Shown here piece after piece: positions 11,902 to 23,407 of a stretch of 64,000 nucleotides of DNA (positions are counted from its first letter, which is position 1; every line of letters starts with the position of its first letter). Both the position numbers and the translations under genes were made by a program. Where the stretch lies: contig JASJZH010000003.1 of assembly GCA_037178975.1 (NCBI GenBank), forward strand, positions 1,116,001 through 1,180,000, in the 5' to 3' direction. The notes beneath the pieces are model-generated. The model was not told the DNA's origin. It saw only the letters and a list, made by a program, of their open reading frames with translations, and made no database searches. The stretch comes from Oscheius tipulae. Its lineage: Eukaryota > Nematoda > Chromadorea > Rhabditida > Rhabditidae.

Positions 11902-14900
11902 ATGTATTGTGCTGCCAGCGGCTGTCCGCTGAACGAGACCACGCTAGACGAATCGTCCAACGGCCTAGAGCTGATCATATCCTTCATCGCCAGCACCCAC
12001 CAGCCGGAACATGTCTTCACTCCGTCCCAGCTAGAACAAATCTATCGAGAGGTGGGTCTCTTTTCGCTCATTTTGACAGATGTAAAAATTTTCCAGATTG
12101 TTGCCCAGGTACAAAAGTACAAAGAGACCCGAGAGGCTACACGTGCCGTGTATGGAGACGAGGTTGTCGTCGATCAGTCAGATTTCGGCCTTGTTGCTGC
12201 TGCTCAATCGGAGGCAGAAAATGAGTCGGATGTCTTCGCCAACCAGAACCAGTACGACCGACACAGTGCTCTTGGACAGAACGAGATGGCAAAAGATAGC
12301 TGGGTATGTTTGTTGTGTCAAGAAGCTATTGCGAAACCGATGAGCAGAGTTCCAGTCTTCCCAACAGCTTAATCCCGTTTGTGACCTTTTCAGGCATCGC
12401 AAACCTGGCCGAAACTTTCGCGTTGGCCAGTCTCCTTGGCCGGCCAGGCTTGTAAACAGCGCGCGCCTTTGATCAGTATTCTGGGATCAAACCTGGCCTG
12501 GCTACGTGTGCGATCTCTGAGCTTTCGTTCGACGTGTGTCGAAGCACAGTTGACTGTATTAGCCAGGGATGCCCGCAGTGTACAAATCTGGCCACTTTGG
12601 TCATTCCTAGTCGGCTGATCACCGGTTGTGGCGGGTAGAGGCGCAACTATCTGACCCGTCTCTCTGGAGCTTTGCGGAAATAATTGCTAGTTCGGAGTTC
12701 TTCTGACCCATCATTCTGATATGGCTTGGCCTAATCACCGATCGGGCAGTGCTTCTGTAGCGGGACATTGAGCCAAATGGCCCGTTCTAAGCCGTCACAC
12801 TGGCCATTGTTGATCTCAGACTGTAGTGTTCAGTACCGTAACGCTTAGCTAGTAGCCTGGCATCCTGAGCATGCTCTTGAAACCTAGAGATGGCCTTTTT
12901 GGAAGCATTGTTGGCTGTACGATTCAGGAGGACAAAAGAGGTTCTAATCATGCTCATAAGGGTTGCTAGCTTCTGTTTTAGTGCAGAATTCACCGTGTTG
13001 GAATTTGCTGGAATTCATCCAGCGCTATTTTCACCGTATCAAGACTCAAAGTCCCTTTTCCATATTCTAATCCATCTTTTTTTCAGGCCAACGGAGGTTA
13101 CGTCCAGGACAGACATTTGCCGCCCCAGAACCAGTCGCTGGAATCGGAGCATGAGCTGGACAGCTCGATCCAGGAGTATCATCAGCAGCTGCTCGGTTCG
13201 AAGCCGCTCCCCTTCGACGCAATGAGTCTTCACGATGAAGAGGAAGAGGAGCTGTCTCGCCATCATGCTGCCGAACATTCTCCCTACGTCCAAGTCTGTT
13301 TTCGGGAGCTCCTCAGTCAGACCGGCTTCCTCGGTCTGCGCAAGAAGGACAGGCTCCACAAGCTGTCCAGCGTCCTCAGTCGTCCTCTGGGCTGCTGCTA
13401 CGACGAGGTTCGCAAGTGCTGGGCGATTGCCGATTCTGCCAACAATCGAGTCAGTTTCTCTGCCTTTTTCCAGATAAAAACGATGAAATTTAGATCCTGC
13501 TCTACCCGGAAGGAGTTACCATCGAGTCGCCGAAATTCGTGAATCCGTCAACCGTCTGTGTGCTTCAGCCTGGCAAAGTACTGGGCGTCTTGAGCGATAC
13601 CTGCCTCGCCACATATACTTACGACAACAACGAGGTCGCCATCATTGTCGAGAGTTACGGAGGAGCAAAGATCCGATGCAGAGGTTCGTTTTACCTTCAA
13701 TTCTTTCATTGACAAGGAAAACGTTCTATAGGCCAGTTTGTCCAGTACTTATGTCAGCCTCTGTCTATTTGAGATCTGTTCTTCCTGTCACTCTCCAGTG
13801 AGCATGCCAGTTGATCAGTGTCTAGCTGCCAGGCTGTCCAAATTTTTCCAGACTACATAATCATGCCAGAATCATGCAATGTGAATCAGTCTCTTTCGGT
13901 CAAACGGTCAGGACTCTTTCTGTGATTTCATCTGTCACATCTCTGACCGTCCTGAGCTCCGAAGGGTATGTCTGTAAAATCTTTTTGTCTCTTTCAATCA
14001 TCTCATCTGTTTTTGTCAGCCTGTTGTCAATCTGTTTTACCCTGTCAATACAAACAAGCCGGGCTACAACCCCTTAATTTTCTACCTCAAAGATCAACTT
14101 TCTTCTTTCAGGACTGGCCCGCACGCCTCGCGGAAACCTGGTCACAATACTCAAGAAGAACTTCAACACCAGCGAGGCCATCATCTACGATGCCGCTCAT
14201 CCGAGCCGCTACGGACAGGTCGTCGGTCGTGTGAGCTTCCCTGGAGCAAGCGCCAGCTTCTGCGCAATGAATGGACGTCGTCTCGTGGTCACGGATCTCG
14301 GAAACCAGACGCTGACGATGCTCGAATTCAATGGGGCTGAAACCAGTGCCAGCATAAAGCAGACCACTCCCTTCAAGTGGGGATCCAAGGTACTTTTTCT
14401 GTCATTTTCCCGCTAAAATACAATTTCAGGGTGAGCCGAATGGCGGCTTCGATTTCGTCTCGGGAGTTCAGGTGGACAGCGATGGATGGTCGATTGTGGC
14501 CGACGCGGGCGGCCGTACGGTCCAGCTCTTCGATGAGGATCTGAAATTTGTGACCCGGCTCGGCAGCGACTTCCCTCTACCCTACACAAGCGCCATTGCG
14601 ATCAACAACTTCAACGAGGTCATGTTCATAGGACGCAAGAACAACGAGGTCACACTGGCCACTCTCGAGCCTTTCAGCGATCTTCCTTCCCTTATGGTAG
14701 GCTTTTTGACTGTTTTTTTTCTGGTGTATTGGAACTCGTAAACAGTCACAAATAAGCTCATTTGAGCGAACTTTTTGCTCAGAGAATACCTTATTGCAAT
14801 GGTTTCTGGAAGAACCGGCCATGTTTTATTCTCCGTCTCTCCAGAACCTCTACCGTAACGTTTCAGTTTCTGGTCGTTGAACGGCTAAAATCTATGCTAG

Positions 14901-15317
14901 GCGTCACTATGTCACCAGTAGCCTATTCTAAGGAAGCGCCCTAAAATAATCCATATTGGGCTTCTTGTGACGATATTTAGCTCAAAATCCATGTGAAATT
15001 GATCATTCACTGGTCAAACGGCTTTTCGCTATGATTTCATAACCCGAAATTTCCATTTCTTGTTTGTTTCCTCTATCTAGCTCTCCTATTTCCAGGGATC
15101 CAGCAGCAGCTTCAGTCATTCCACCGCCCCGACTACGACCAACCCGGCTCGTTTCGGAAACGCTCTACCCACATCTACTACTGGGGCTGCTGCCAATCCT
15201 CCCAATACCACTACGTCGCGTTTCGGCGACAACAAGAGCGCATTTCCGTCTCGTACATTCAACGGGCCCGCCAAATCATCGAGCAGCTTCGGTAGCAACA
15301 TTTCCACGTTCCGGTAG
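11902..15317 (+). CDS. NHL-type beta-propeller protein, uncharacterised
   Basis: Seven exons: 11902-12051, 12097-12303, 13087-13449, 13494-13683, 14112-14389, 14430-14696, 15096-15317; total 1,677 nt (558 residues). The ATG is seven bases after a TTTACAG acceptor. The N-terminal third is acidic and helical with no zinc-finger pattern. NHL-like strands appear at WAIADSANNRILLYPEG, RLVVTDLGNQTLTMLEF and WSIVADAGGRTVQLFDE, so the middle and C-terminal part should fold as a propeller. The tail is Ser/Thr/Asn/Phe-rich low complexity ending NISTFR. RING, B-box and coiled-coil parts of TRIM-NHL proteins are absent. Intron 1 (45 nt) is stopless and in frame, so retention would add 15 residues. NHL propellers often bind RNA or protein; the role here is unknown. 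Confidence 0.82.
12385..12660. repeat. Dispersed TGGCCAG-rich repeat, copy 2
   Basis: Lies in the 783 nt intron 2 (12304-13086) of the NHL gene. The start, GCATCGCAAACCTGGCCGAA, is the reverse complement of the core at about 6240-6285, with a few mismatches nearby. It also contains GTTTACAAGCCTGGCC-type sequence in reverse, shared with 41265-41285. Confidence 0.6.
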
Positions 15318-15587
15318 TCCCGATGAACGATTTTAAATTTTATGCATACTTTGTGTCTCTCCCCGCGAATTCCTACTACGAATTCCTACTACTCTCGCGA
15401 ATTCCTACCCCTCTCTCTGTTTACTGCCATTTTGGGGGAAATTGACGCCCCTCCGTACCGGTAAACTATTAATATGTACACAGCCTCATTTTCTCGTGTT
15501 TCACATGAAGTTACACCACTTCCTTAGTACTTGTACTCTTTTTTGGTATATTTTAGAGAGATAGTCAGAAAGGAGACAGATGGACAA
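15318..15587. other. Intergenic, tandem AATTCCTAC words
   Basis: Short spacer between the NHL gene and the glycosyltransferase gene. Three near-copies of CGAATTCCTACTACG lie at about 15366-15408. No gene seen. Confidence 0.4.
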
Positions 15588-18500
15588 ATGAGGCTAAATA
15601 GGAGAATCATCCTGCTCTATGGGAGCATCTTCTGCGTCTCCTTGTTCCTAATCCATGCGCTGGCTAGTTGGGGAGAGGGAGGAAGAAGAGGTACGAGATT
15701 TGATACTCTTTTTTGTCTAAAAGCCGGCAATCTCAGGGAATGGGGAGATAAAAGATCCCTTAAGAAAAAAGCTGAAAGCTTAGTCGCAGAAACTTCTGGT
15801 AAAGTGGATAGACAATTGTCCGGTTTCTCCAGTGTATTCGAGCGCTCGGCTTGCATTTGAGCGGCAATCCATAATTTGCTTGGAATTCAAAAAAATGAAA
15901 GGAATTCAGATACTGCCGGTTCTTTGCTTCAAGATGCGAAGGAGCAGCTGCGAGAAGAAAAGGGTGAGTCTAAGAAACAGGTTGGGAAAAAAGGACACAG
16001 CACAATTTGTGAGTAGCTTTGATTCACCGAAATTTGTTGGTCGACCTAACCTTGGCTCATATTCGACGCTTCAATACTAAATGGAGATGAGAATAGAAAG
16101 TAAGACAAGTCTCTATGGTGAAGTAACTCTCTGAGAGAGAGAGAGAGAGAGAGAGAGACTAGTCGGTCCAGTACACCTTCAGGAAGAGGCACTTGACTGT
16201 AAGAAAACTTTCCCAAGAATGTCCAGTCTCCAGGACAAGAAAAAGAAACTACTAGTCTTCACTGTCTTTATTTGCTCTTTCCGTTTAAGTAGATATATGC
16301 GCTCGAGAGATCTATTCGCGCTTGCTGCTCTTCTCGCTGTTGTCCAACGTGTCGATGGGCGTCGAGGGTCTCTTCTTCGTTCTCAGCGATCGCTTCGACC
16401 GAGCGACCGTGGCCGCGAAGGAGACCTGCTGCAGTTTCTTCGAGCCGTCGCGACTAGTCGCCTTCTTCCTCTGGTTTTCGGGGACCTATGACAAAAAAAA
16501 AATTGGGATATTTAAAGAGAATCACAATGGGAAACAGCACATGCTAGACTACTAGACAGTGACTTAAACATAGGAACAGAGCCACAGTTACAGACACAGA
16601 GATACTAGAACAAAAGTAGACAGGGGAACAGAGAGATACGAAACAGAGACCCAGGAACAAGGGCAATACCAAAAAAAAGAGACTGACACAGAAACAAACA
16701 GCTAGGGACAAGAACAGAGTCCCAGAGACAATGTCAAAAATGGGAACAGACAGACGGTGACAAGACCGATGCACAGTGACAGGCAGGAAGTGACAGACAG
16801 AGCCACAGGGACAGACGGTGATAGAGTAGCAGCAATAGTAACAGTGCCAAATACAGAGTAACACTAACAGTAATAGGACAGCGAGACATACAGACAGAGC
16901 CAGAGATACAGAGACATGAACAGCGACACGGACGGAGACAGACACAGGAGCAGGGACAGATAGTGCTAATGAAAAGGACACGGGTGCGGAGGCACAGGGA
17001 CGGTCACAGGGAAAACGACCGTGCCAGACAGAGACTCACACTTCAAATAATGAAAAATAGCCTGCCTGAACACTCGGGAAGGTCTTCTTCTCCATGGCGT
17101 CGGTCATGTTCTGGATGAGGACGGTCTGACTGCTGTAGGAGGCCGCGTCCTTTCTCGAGCTCTCCATGGCCTTCCTCTCGCTCTTGATTCCTGTCTCCTT
17201 CATAGAGCTCTCAGCCTCCTGGCTCTTCTCCTGCTGTCGTACCGAGGCCAGGTGCGCTCCTCTCTGGGCGCTCCTGACACGGCTGCTCGAATTCGGGGTC
17301 TGGCTCGGCGGCTCCCCATCCTTCTTTTTGTCGCCACAGAGCAGCAGCAGGGTGAGTCCGAGCAGGACGGCTTGGAGGAGGACGAGAAGCGACGACAGCA
17401 GCATCCTGTGGCGACACTGTGAGAGCAAATTGGGGCCTTTTATTGCTGGGAAAAGCCTTATTTTTTGTTCGAGGCTTCAAGCAAAAGTTGGAAACATGGC
17501 CTCTAATTGGTGGGGAATATAGTAACAGCAAAACGAAACAAAGTTACGATTAGTTTGGAAGAGTAATTAAGAGACCTTTGTCCTGTAGAGGCTAGTCTAC
17601 TTGGGCAGACCCATTCATCTACCAATCTTCCAGAAGCCTGCTACTACGACAACCAGTGCTCATCTCCTTCTATTCTTTTCCGTCTCCATGCTGAAACCTC
17701 GGACCATCCTCCCTACGGATGTCTCAATGATATACAGTAACCCATTGCTCACAGATCACACTGTATTCGAAATTTAGTCTCTTCCACAATAACATTTCCG
17801 TCGGAATCAATGTCATCTCTCTAAATGGAAGTACCGGTGACGTCTTGGAAGCACACTCTTTTGATGTGACCACCTCGGATGGGAAGTTGATCACTTGGTT
17901 GAGAAGTCTACCCGAAGCAGCGATTGTCATCGCTGTCTCCTTCGGGGACATCGCGGAGAGAGTTTCGAGAGATGCCAGGGAGACTTTCCATGTCTTTGGA
18001 GCCAACAAGGTGAGTCAGTGTCTCTGCCTCTGCCTCTATCATTGTCACTGTTCTTGTCACTGTCATTCTATCCCAGTCACACTGTACCCTGACTTCAGAT
18101 AGACACCTGGAGAACCGGTAGCTCTTACTCCATAATCGGTCAACGTGGTCTCAAGGGGCATGCCTACGAGCAAATCAAGAGTCTGTCTGATCAAGGAGAC
18201 TCCCACCTTTTTGAGAGCTGTTTTGAGCTTCCGATTGGTGACATCGGACAGGTCAACATCACAGAGACAGTGTCCGATGAGAAGGACATCAACAGACTCG
18301 ATGAGGACAGACTAGCCGAACTGGGACAGGGAGAGGCCAGAAAGAATTTCCATGTGGATATGGGAGCGGTGAATGAGAATTGTGGACTGAATGAACCGTG
18401 CAAAAAGGGTGAGTGACAGGGAGACAGGGAAACAGAGAGATAGAGATAGGGTAACAGAGGCAGAACGACAGAGACAGAGATCGGCAGACAGAGAGACAGG

Positions 18501-20991
18501 ACGGAAAGACAGAGAGTCAGAGATAGAGAGACAGGGACTAGACCCAGCTAACCAGATACTTCCAGACGAAATTGTAATGAGTTTCTTCTCCGGCGAACAC
18601 AAAGACGACTACCCGAAAGTCTGTGTCGGAGGGAGGATGCTCTTCGACAAGGGACTGAACAAGGCCGGTCGTGGCTTGAACATCTTCTCTCTGGAACCCA
18701 AAACGGGAAAAGTTCGAGTTGTGGCCAACTTTGACACCTACGAGGACGACTCTCCTGCTCTAGAAGACTTTCTCGACTCGATTCCTAATGGAGACATTGT
18801 GGCAGCTGTCAGTTTCGATGAGGCCAGCACAGCTCTGTCCGATATGGCGAAGCAGATCTTCTACGAGCTGGGGAGTAGTCAGATTCATCGCCTCAAGTTC
18901 AGAGCTTCTTGGTGAGTCTCGTTGTCTCTGTCTCTTTGTCTCTCAATTCACTGTCATTCCCAGGTACTTTGTCGGTCAAAAGGGCATCAAGGCCTACACC
19001 CCCTTCGAGGATCTGATCTACCCTACTGGGAACTCTTGGGCCAAACCTATCCAGACAGCCATCTGCGTCCCAAAAATTTGTAGGTTTTGAGATTCGCTCC
19101 CATGCATGGCTTCAGTGAGCAAATGGAGCGGTCGGACAGTCGAGGACAGTCTCAGTGTCAAGAACCTGCCAAAGAGACACTTTTGTGCCAAATACGATAA
19201 GTACGATGAGTTCTGCAGTGATCGGGCCATAGACAAGCCGATCGCCCCTCGTCCTCTTATCGACCTGTCCCGCTCAAAGGACAGAATCTACAACACTCCC
19301 ATTGTTCTGGTCGCTGGACTTTCGACTACCCGACTCCAACAAGCTCTGGAGAGTCTAATGAACCAGGAGGGTCTGAACACACAGATGGTGCTGGTGGTTC
19401 ATGAACGAGAGTATGGTGAGAATGCAGAGCTCGCGACGCTGTTCCATGCCAAAAGTCTGGCGCTAAATCGCTCATCTAATTTTGAAGGTAAGAATGTGAG
19501 CCGCTTTGGGAAAATTGCTAGATTTAGGGTACCTGTACGAGGCAATAACCAACGCCTTCCATCTCTTCCCATCAGCTCCAGCAATTGCAGTGATTGAGGA
19601 GGATGTAAGTTGCACTAGAATCAGTTCTCCGTATATCCGAGTTGGTGCGCAGCTATTCAAAACATTTGCGGGTCAAGTTGACAGAAGTTCAGGACCGTTG
19701 ACAATGCTAAGAGATCAGATGATAAAACAGTTCATTAGCTCAAGGAAGAACGAGAAAGGTGGTGAAATTCGGGGACGAAACTAGCTGTTTAACTGGGGAT
19801 GTTATGGTCTCAACATTTCTTACAGCTGTCTAATTATGGCGGTTGTGTCTTAAACAACTCTCAGTCTGTGAGACAAGATGACAGGAAGAGAGAAAGACAC
19901 AGAGAGACGGATATTGAATTCATAATGAACTACCGCAATGATGGCAAGGACCTGGGACAAAACGTCCAATAGCTGCTGGTAGTTCACACAGGGACAGAAC
20001 GACAGGTAGACGGTAGTAGGCACACTGGATCATAGAAAGAGGAGGGTACTTTACTTTACTTTTTTTATTTTACTGGCACAGGGTTGCATAAACCCTACCG
20101 TGGCCAGAACTTGACTATAAACCTGGGACAAACTGACAGAAACAGCGCGTTCTTGACAGACAGAAAAGACATTCGAACAAGGAGAATGGTATAGAGTGAC
20201 AATGACACACAGTGACTGGGAAAAATCTGTAGAAGTTGTACAGTAGCAATGTTATTGCAAGGTCACCTTCTTTCAGGTAGTACCCACTGCGGACTGGCTC
20301 AAACTCTTCGAGCAAACCCTTCCCTCGCTGCTGGAAGACATGAAGATCGACATCGTTCTGGCCTTCAATGAGTTTGGTAGGAATTCAGCCAATCTTTGAC
20401 AAAACTTTCTTTCCAGGCTTTCCCTCCACCTCAGCACGTCCCACAGTAGTCTATCGAGCCGACATCCAACCTCCTAAAGCCTCTTACCTCTTGTCGAGAA
20501 GATTCTACGAGAAGAGTATATGGAATAAAAGTGACTGCTGTAATCCTTGGAAGCTGAGAGAGTCTTCGGCTCTGATTCCAGAGGTGTCGAGAGTCACAGT
20601 GGTGGAACAGGGAGGACAAGAAAGAACCTTCTCGACGGAACCAGCTGCGCTGATGAATGGATTCAGGACAGAGACAGAGTATGAGAATGAGCTCAGGAGA
20701 CTGTTCAAGGGATCGGATCAGATTACCATAACGACGGTCGACTGTAGTGCGATCACGAAGGGCTACAGTAACTCGAGGTAGGCGAACACTGACGGTAACA
20801 ATGACTGTTTCAGTTCCGTCTCCTTCGTTCTTCCCTCCAATTCCGATCTTTTGACCGCTCTCAACTGTCTTAACATTCCAGTCAACTCCAAGCCTCCTAC
20901 CTACAAGGGTGTCTTCAGATTTTTTCACTCCCAGCAGGACTGCCTTTTTCTTACCAAAGACAGTGTTCTTCTCGCATACTTGATTGCATAA
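15588..20991 (+). CDS. POMGnT1-like glycosyltransferase (GT13) with two ILEI/FAM3-like domains
   Basis: Type II Golgi enzyme family; POMGnT1 adds GlcNAc to O-linked mannose. Twelve exons: 15588-15690, 15910-15963, 17634-17736, 17778-18009, 18099-18408, 18566-18911, 18964-19079, 19116-19487, 19528-19604, 20277-20376, 20417-20777, 20814-20991; total 2,352 nt (783 residues). N-terminal anchor IILLYGSIFCVSLFLIHALA, then a stem. The first ILEI-like domain includes GINVISLNGSTGDV and DTWRTGSSYSIIGQRG; the second includes GLNIFSLEPKTGKV and WYFVGQKGIKA. Vertebrate POMGnT1 has one such domain. The catalytic part starts at NTPIVLVAG and has the metal-site motif AVIEED. The usual GLGW and WDWDMW-type motifs are not recognisable; IWNKSDCCNPW and IPEVSR occupy that region, so activity is uncertain. 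A small gene lies antisense in intron 2. Confidence 0.85.
16131..16158. repeat. (GA)n microsatellite
   Basis: Uninterrupted run of GA dinucleotides in intron 2 of the POMGnT1-like gene. Confidence 0.9.
16312..17404 (-). CDS. Small single-pass membrane protein, lineage-specific, nested
   Basis: Two exons, 17404-17072 and 16485-16312, total 507 nt (168 residues). N-terminal hydrophobic segment LLSSLLVLLQAVLLGLTLLLL followed by CGDKKKDG, then a Lys/Ser/Glu-rich, probably disordered cytoplasmic region. The second exon is highly basic (RKKATSRDGSKK, KRSLRTKKRPSTPIDTLDN) and ends EKSSKRE. The donor is GTTCAG and the acceptor GTCATAG. This layout resembles small nematode-specific membrane proteins, many of them sperm-enriched, but I cannot name the family. 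The gene lies wholly within intron 2 of the POMGnT1-like gene on the opposite strand. A second in-frame ATG exists at 17428. Confidence 0.6.
16556..17035. repeat. Degenerate GACAGA-family satellite in the intron of the nested gene
   Basis: Almost 500 bp built from imperfect copies of words such as ACAGAGA, GGGACAG and GAGACAG. Both reading directions give long hydrophobic open frames (Leu/Val/Ser), which are composition artefacts. Confidence 0.75.
18415..18538. repeat. GACAGA-family satellite tract
   Basis: Intron 5 of the POMGnT1-like gene (18409-18565) consists mainly of ACAGAGA/GAGACAG words. Related tracts recur across the window. Confidence 0.75.
19605..20276 (+). other. Long intron 9 of the POMGnT1-like gene
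   Basis: 672 nt between the AVIEED exon and the following exon, much longer than most introns here. It contains scattered GACAGA words and TTTACTTTACTTTTTTTATTTTACT at about 20050. No coding signal is evident. Confidence 0.6.
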
Positions 20992-21180
20992 TTTCATGGG
21001 TTCAGATCGATAACAAACGTGTACATAAATGCATTCGTATTGACATGCTATGACTGTCTCTCTATCTTCTGTCCCTCTGTCTCTCGGTCTCTTTGTCTCT
21101 CACTCTCTCTCGTTCTTTCTTCGAAAGATCAGATCTCTTGCGACTTCTAACAATCTATCGCATAAATATTTGATCCTGCG

Positions 21181-21513
21181 GTGAGGGATACTGGACCTGA
21201 TGGACAGGGTAAGCCGACAACGACAAAGCCTCCTCGTCTTCCGATGAGAATGCCAACTATTCCCAAGGAATTGAAACCGGATATCATATGCCTAACTTCT
21301 TGCTTCTTTGATGTCTTCACCCCGTCAAAGACACGGGCCATTGTACTCAAGGTGCTCAGCAAGTGTACCAACGCAAAGATAAGTGTGATCTTCGCTGCAA
21401 GGAGCCTGCCACAGCGTCATCGAAAGCAGCCTCTCTTCTCCTGTTTAGCTTCTGGAAGGGGAGATAGCATCAAAGACGAACTCATTCGCAAGTCTTGGCA
21501 GAGAATCGTTTGA
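21181..21513 (+). CDS. Uncertain open frame of about 110 codons
   Basis: An open stretch rich in Pro and Lys near its start (GKPTTTKPPRLPMRM) and ending RKSWQRIV. It has no ATG at its 5' end and no clear acceptor. It lies tail-to-tail with the two-TM gene, between its poly(A) signal and the POMGnT1-like gene. It may be a last exon, a relic or chance. Confidence 0.2.
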   Translation: MRDTGPDGQGKPTTTKPPRLPMRMPTIPKELKPDIICLTSCFFDVFTPSKTRAIVLKVLSKCTNAKISVIFAARSLPQRHRKQPLFSCLASGRGDSIKDELIRKSWQRIV

Positions 21514-21589
21514 GCACTTTTAACTACATTTATTTTGTTTACAAAAATTTTGCAAATCTTTCCAAGTTTCGTAGTAACGCTACAACTTA

Positions 21590-21665
21590 ACATGTGTCTC
21601 TGACCCTCTCTCTCTCTGTCTGTGTGTATCCCTGTCTCTCTGCCTTCGTCTCTCGGTCACAATAT
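21590..21665. repeat. TCTGTC-family tract
   Basis: CTCTCTCTGTCTGTGTG and CTGTCTCTCTGCC words on the plus strand; same family as the GACAGA tracts elsewhere. It falls in the 3' UTR of the minus-strand two-TM gene. Confidence 0.7.
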
Positions 21666-21680
21666 AAGTTCAAAAGTTTA

Positions 21681-22199
21681 TTAAGCAACAGCAGCTCTAC
21701 AACCCACACACCATCGCCAAATGGAGAGACCACAGAAGAGAAGCACAGAAAACGCAAAGTAGATTGTCGTGAATTCGACATGAACTTTCCAACCAACGGA
21801 GAACTTGAAGAGAATGAATTCTACGATCATATAGACGACAAGTACTACCAGGATGCCGCAACAGAAGAGACAGCAGTTTCTGGCCAAGAAAGTGCATTGG
21901 GAGGAAGTAGAGGCGTTTGGCTGCTGGTTGGGAAGGAGAAGGACAGTTTGTTGAGGTTGCTGCTGGGGTAAGTAGACCACTGTACTGTTACTGGGCTCCT
22001 GAAAGAGTATCTGTCTCCCTCTCTCTTGTTCTCTCTATCTATCGCTCTCTTTCTTTGTCTCTGTTTCCTGGGTTTCTGTCACCCAATCTTTCAATCTCCC
22101 TGTCTCTGTTTTTCTGTCTTTCTGTCCCTCTCTCCATCTCTCTCCCTGTCTCTCTGTTTCTGTCACCCTTACCTGAGTAAAGAAGCTCGGAAATCCCAT
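21681..22199 (-). CDS. Small Gln/Pro-rich protein with two hydrophobic segments
   Basis: Two exons: 22199-22173 (MGFPSFFTQ) and 21998-21681, joined in phase (345 nt, 114 residues). After a Gln/Pro/Asn-rich head (YLPQQQPQQT, LPNQQPNAS) comes a Cys-containing first membrane segment, NCCLFCCGILVVLVVYMIVE, then a second, IYFAFSVLLFCGLSIW. The Cys cluster at the membrane edge suggests palmitoylation (inference). On the minus strand AATAAA lies about 150 nt past the stop, near 21530, which supports the strand. No family recognised. Confidence 0.5.
22010..22165. repeat. TCTGTC-family tract in an intron
   Basis: Most of the 174 nt intron (21999-22172) of the two-TM gene is CTCTCTCTGTCTC-type sequence. 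The pyrimidine strand is plus, so the pre-mRNA carries the purine form. Confidence 0.75.
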
Positions 22200-22579
22200 T
22201 GAGAAAGAGAGCGAGTGAAAGAGTGATAAGGTTTGAGACAGACCTCCCTATATAACCACTGATGAGAACTGTCCCTGAAATAACTTATCAGTTGTGGTCC
22301 TATGGACGCCTAGTTCCTTCCGGACGGAACTATTGAATACTATTTTGAGGGGAACAAATCAATGATGTGGACTTCACATGTTCAAAAGACAACCCAATAA
22401 CCGAACCAAAGAACCGTCCCAACTTTGCTTTTCTCTCTCCATGTCTATTTGTTTCTCTATCCATCTGTCTCTCTGATCTAAACGCAGTTATATGTTATGT
22501 TTTCCCTATTGTTCTAAAGACAATGCAAACAAACAAGGTTTAGAATCAAACAGTTCATTTCTAATTGCAAAGAGAAAGT
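22200..22579. other. Intergenic, putative promoter of the two-TM gene
   Basis: Spacer between two minus-strand genes. It contains a TATATAA word at about 22250 and GATAAG/CTTATC words near 22226 and 22287, the binding word of worm GATA factors. Functional significance is only a guess. Confidence 0.3.
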
Positions 22580-23407
22580 TTACTTTTTCTTTTTCTTGCC
22601 CATTTCGAGCTTCGATTCTTCCGGCCTGTAGGTGCCCTTGATGATGGCCAACTGGACAAGCTGCTTCTTCTTGTAAAAGTCGTCGCTAGGTTCGAGGAGC
22701 ATCCTCACACGGTCGACGGCCTCGCGCAGTCTCTGCTCACACTTCTTTCTGTTCTTGTCCGACGCCTTGACGAACACATGTAGCGGCTCGTCCAGATGCT
22801 CCCAGCCGACGGTCCCGCGCAGTTTCTTCTCCCTTTCCACGTCGTGAACGGAACCGACGCCTCGAATAACGATCTTGCAGCTTGTGTCGGCTTCCAGCTG
22901 GCGGAGACTAATGCCGGAAGGACCTAGAAGACGACCGATCAGATTGCAGTTGCGGCCACGACGATCTTGAGCACTGCCGGTATCCGGAATCGGAATCTTC
23001 TCGGTCAGCACAACGGCACGCTGCTCCACGAAGCCATCGTCTTCATCGCAATTGTTGGCCGATATGATCACCCAGATTCGAGAGATTTCGGCGGTCAGCA
23101 GGGTCTGAAAATTGAGAGGTTAATAGGGATAATGAGATTTAGACACAGTGACGGTAATACAGAAATAAAGAGAGACAGTAGGACAGAGGGACAGAGAGGC
23201 AAAGAGACGGAGGTTCGGGGATAGAGAGACAGAGACGGTGAAAAAGAGAAACAGAGAGACAAAGAGAAAGAGACAGTGGAACAGAGAAAAGGAACTAGCC
23301 AGAGCAGAGTTGAACTTATCCGGATGGTCGATTCGAAGCTTGTTGAGTTCCTTCATCTCGTGGAGTAGATCGTCGAAGTGCTTGCTCTGATCCTCGATCT
23401 CCTCCAT
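22580..23407 (-). CDS. STAR-family KH-domain RNA-binding protein
   Basis: RNA-binding protein of the Quaking/GLD-1/Sam68 type. Two exons, 23407-23300 and 23104-22580, total 633 nt (210 residues). An N-terminal QUA1-like helical region (FDDLLHEMKELNKL) precedes the KH fold with NLIGRLLGPSGISLRQLEAD, CKIVIRGVGS and GWEHLDEPLHVFV, the STAR forms of the GxxG loop and the following strands. A QUA2-like helix containing KKKQLVQLAIIKGTYR follows. The protein ends in a run of lysines. Its small size matches single-KH STAR proteins of worms. The intron appears to begin with GC (GCTAGT), since the only phase-0 join to the exon starting TLLTAEISR needs it. Confidence 0.88.
23145..23285. repeat. GACAGA-family tract in the STAR intron
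   Basis: The intron 23105-23299 is largely GAGACAG/ACAGAGA words. Confidence 0.75.

Noticed and set aside
16544-16981. A 145-codon Leu/Val/Ser-rich open frame on the minus strand
   Set aside because: It is an artefact of the degenerate GACAGA satellite and lies in the intron of the nested gene.
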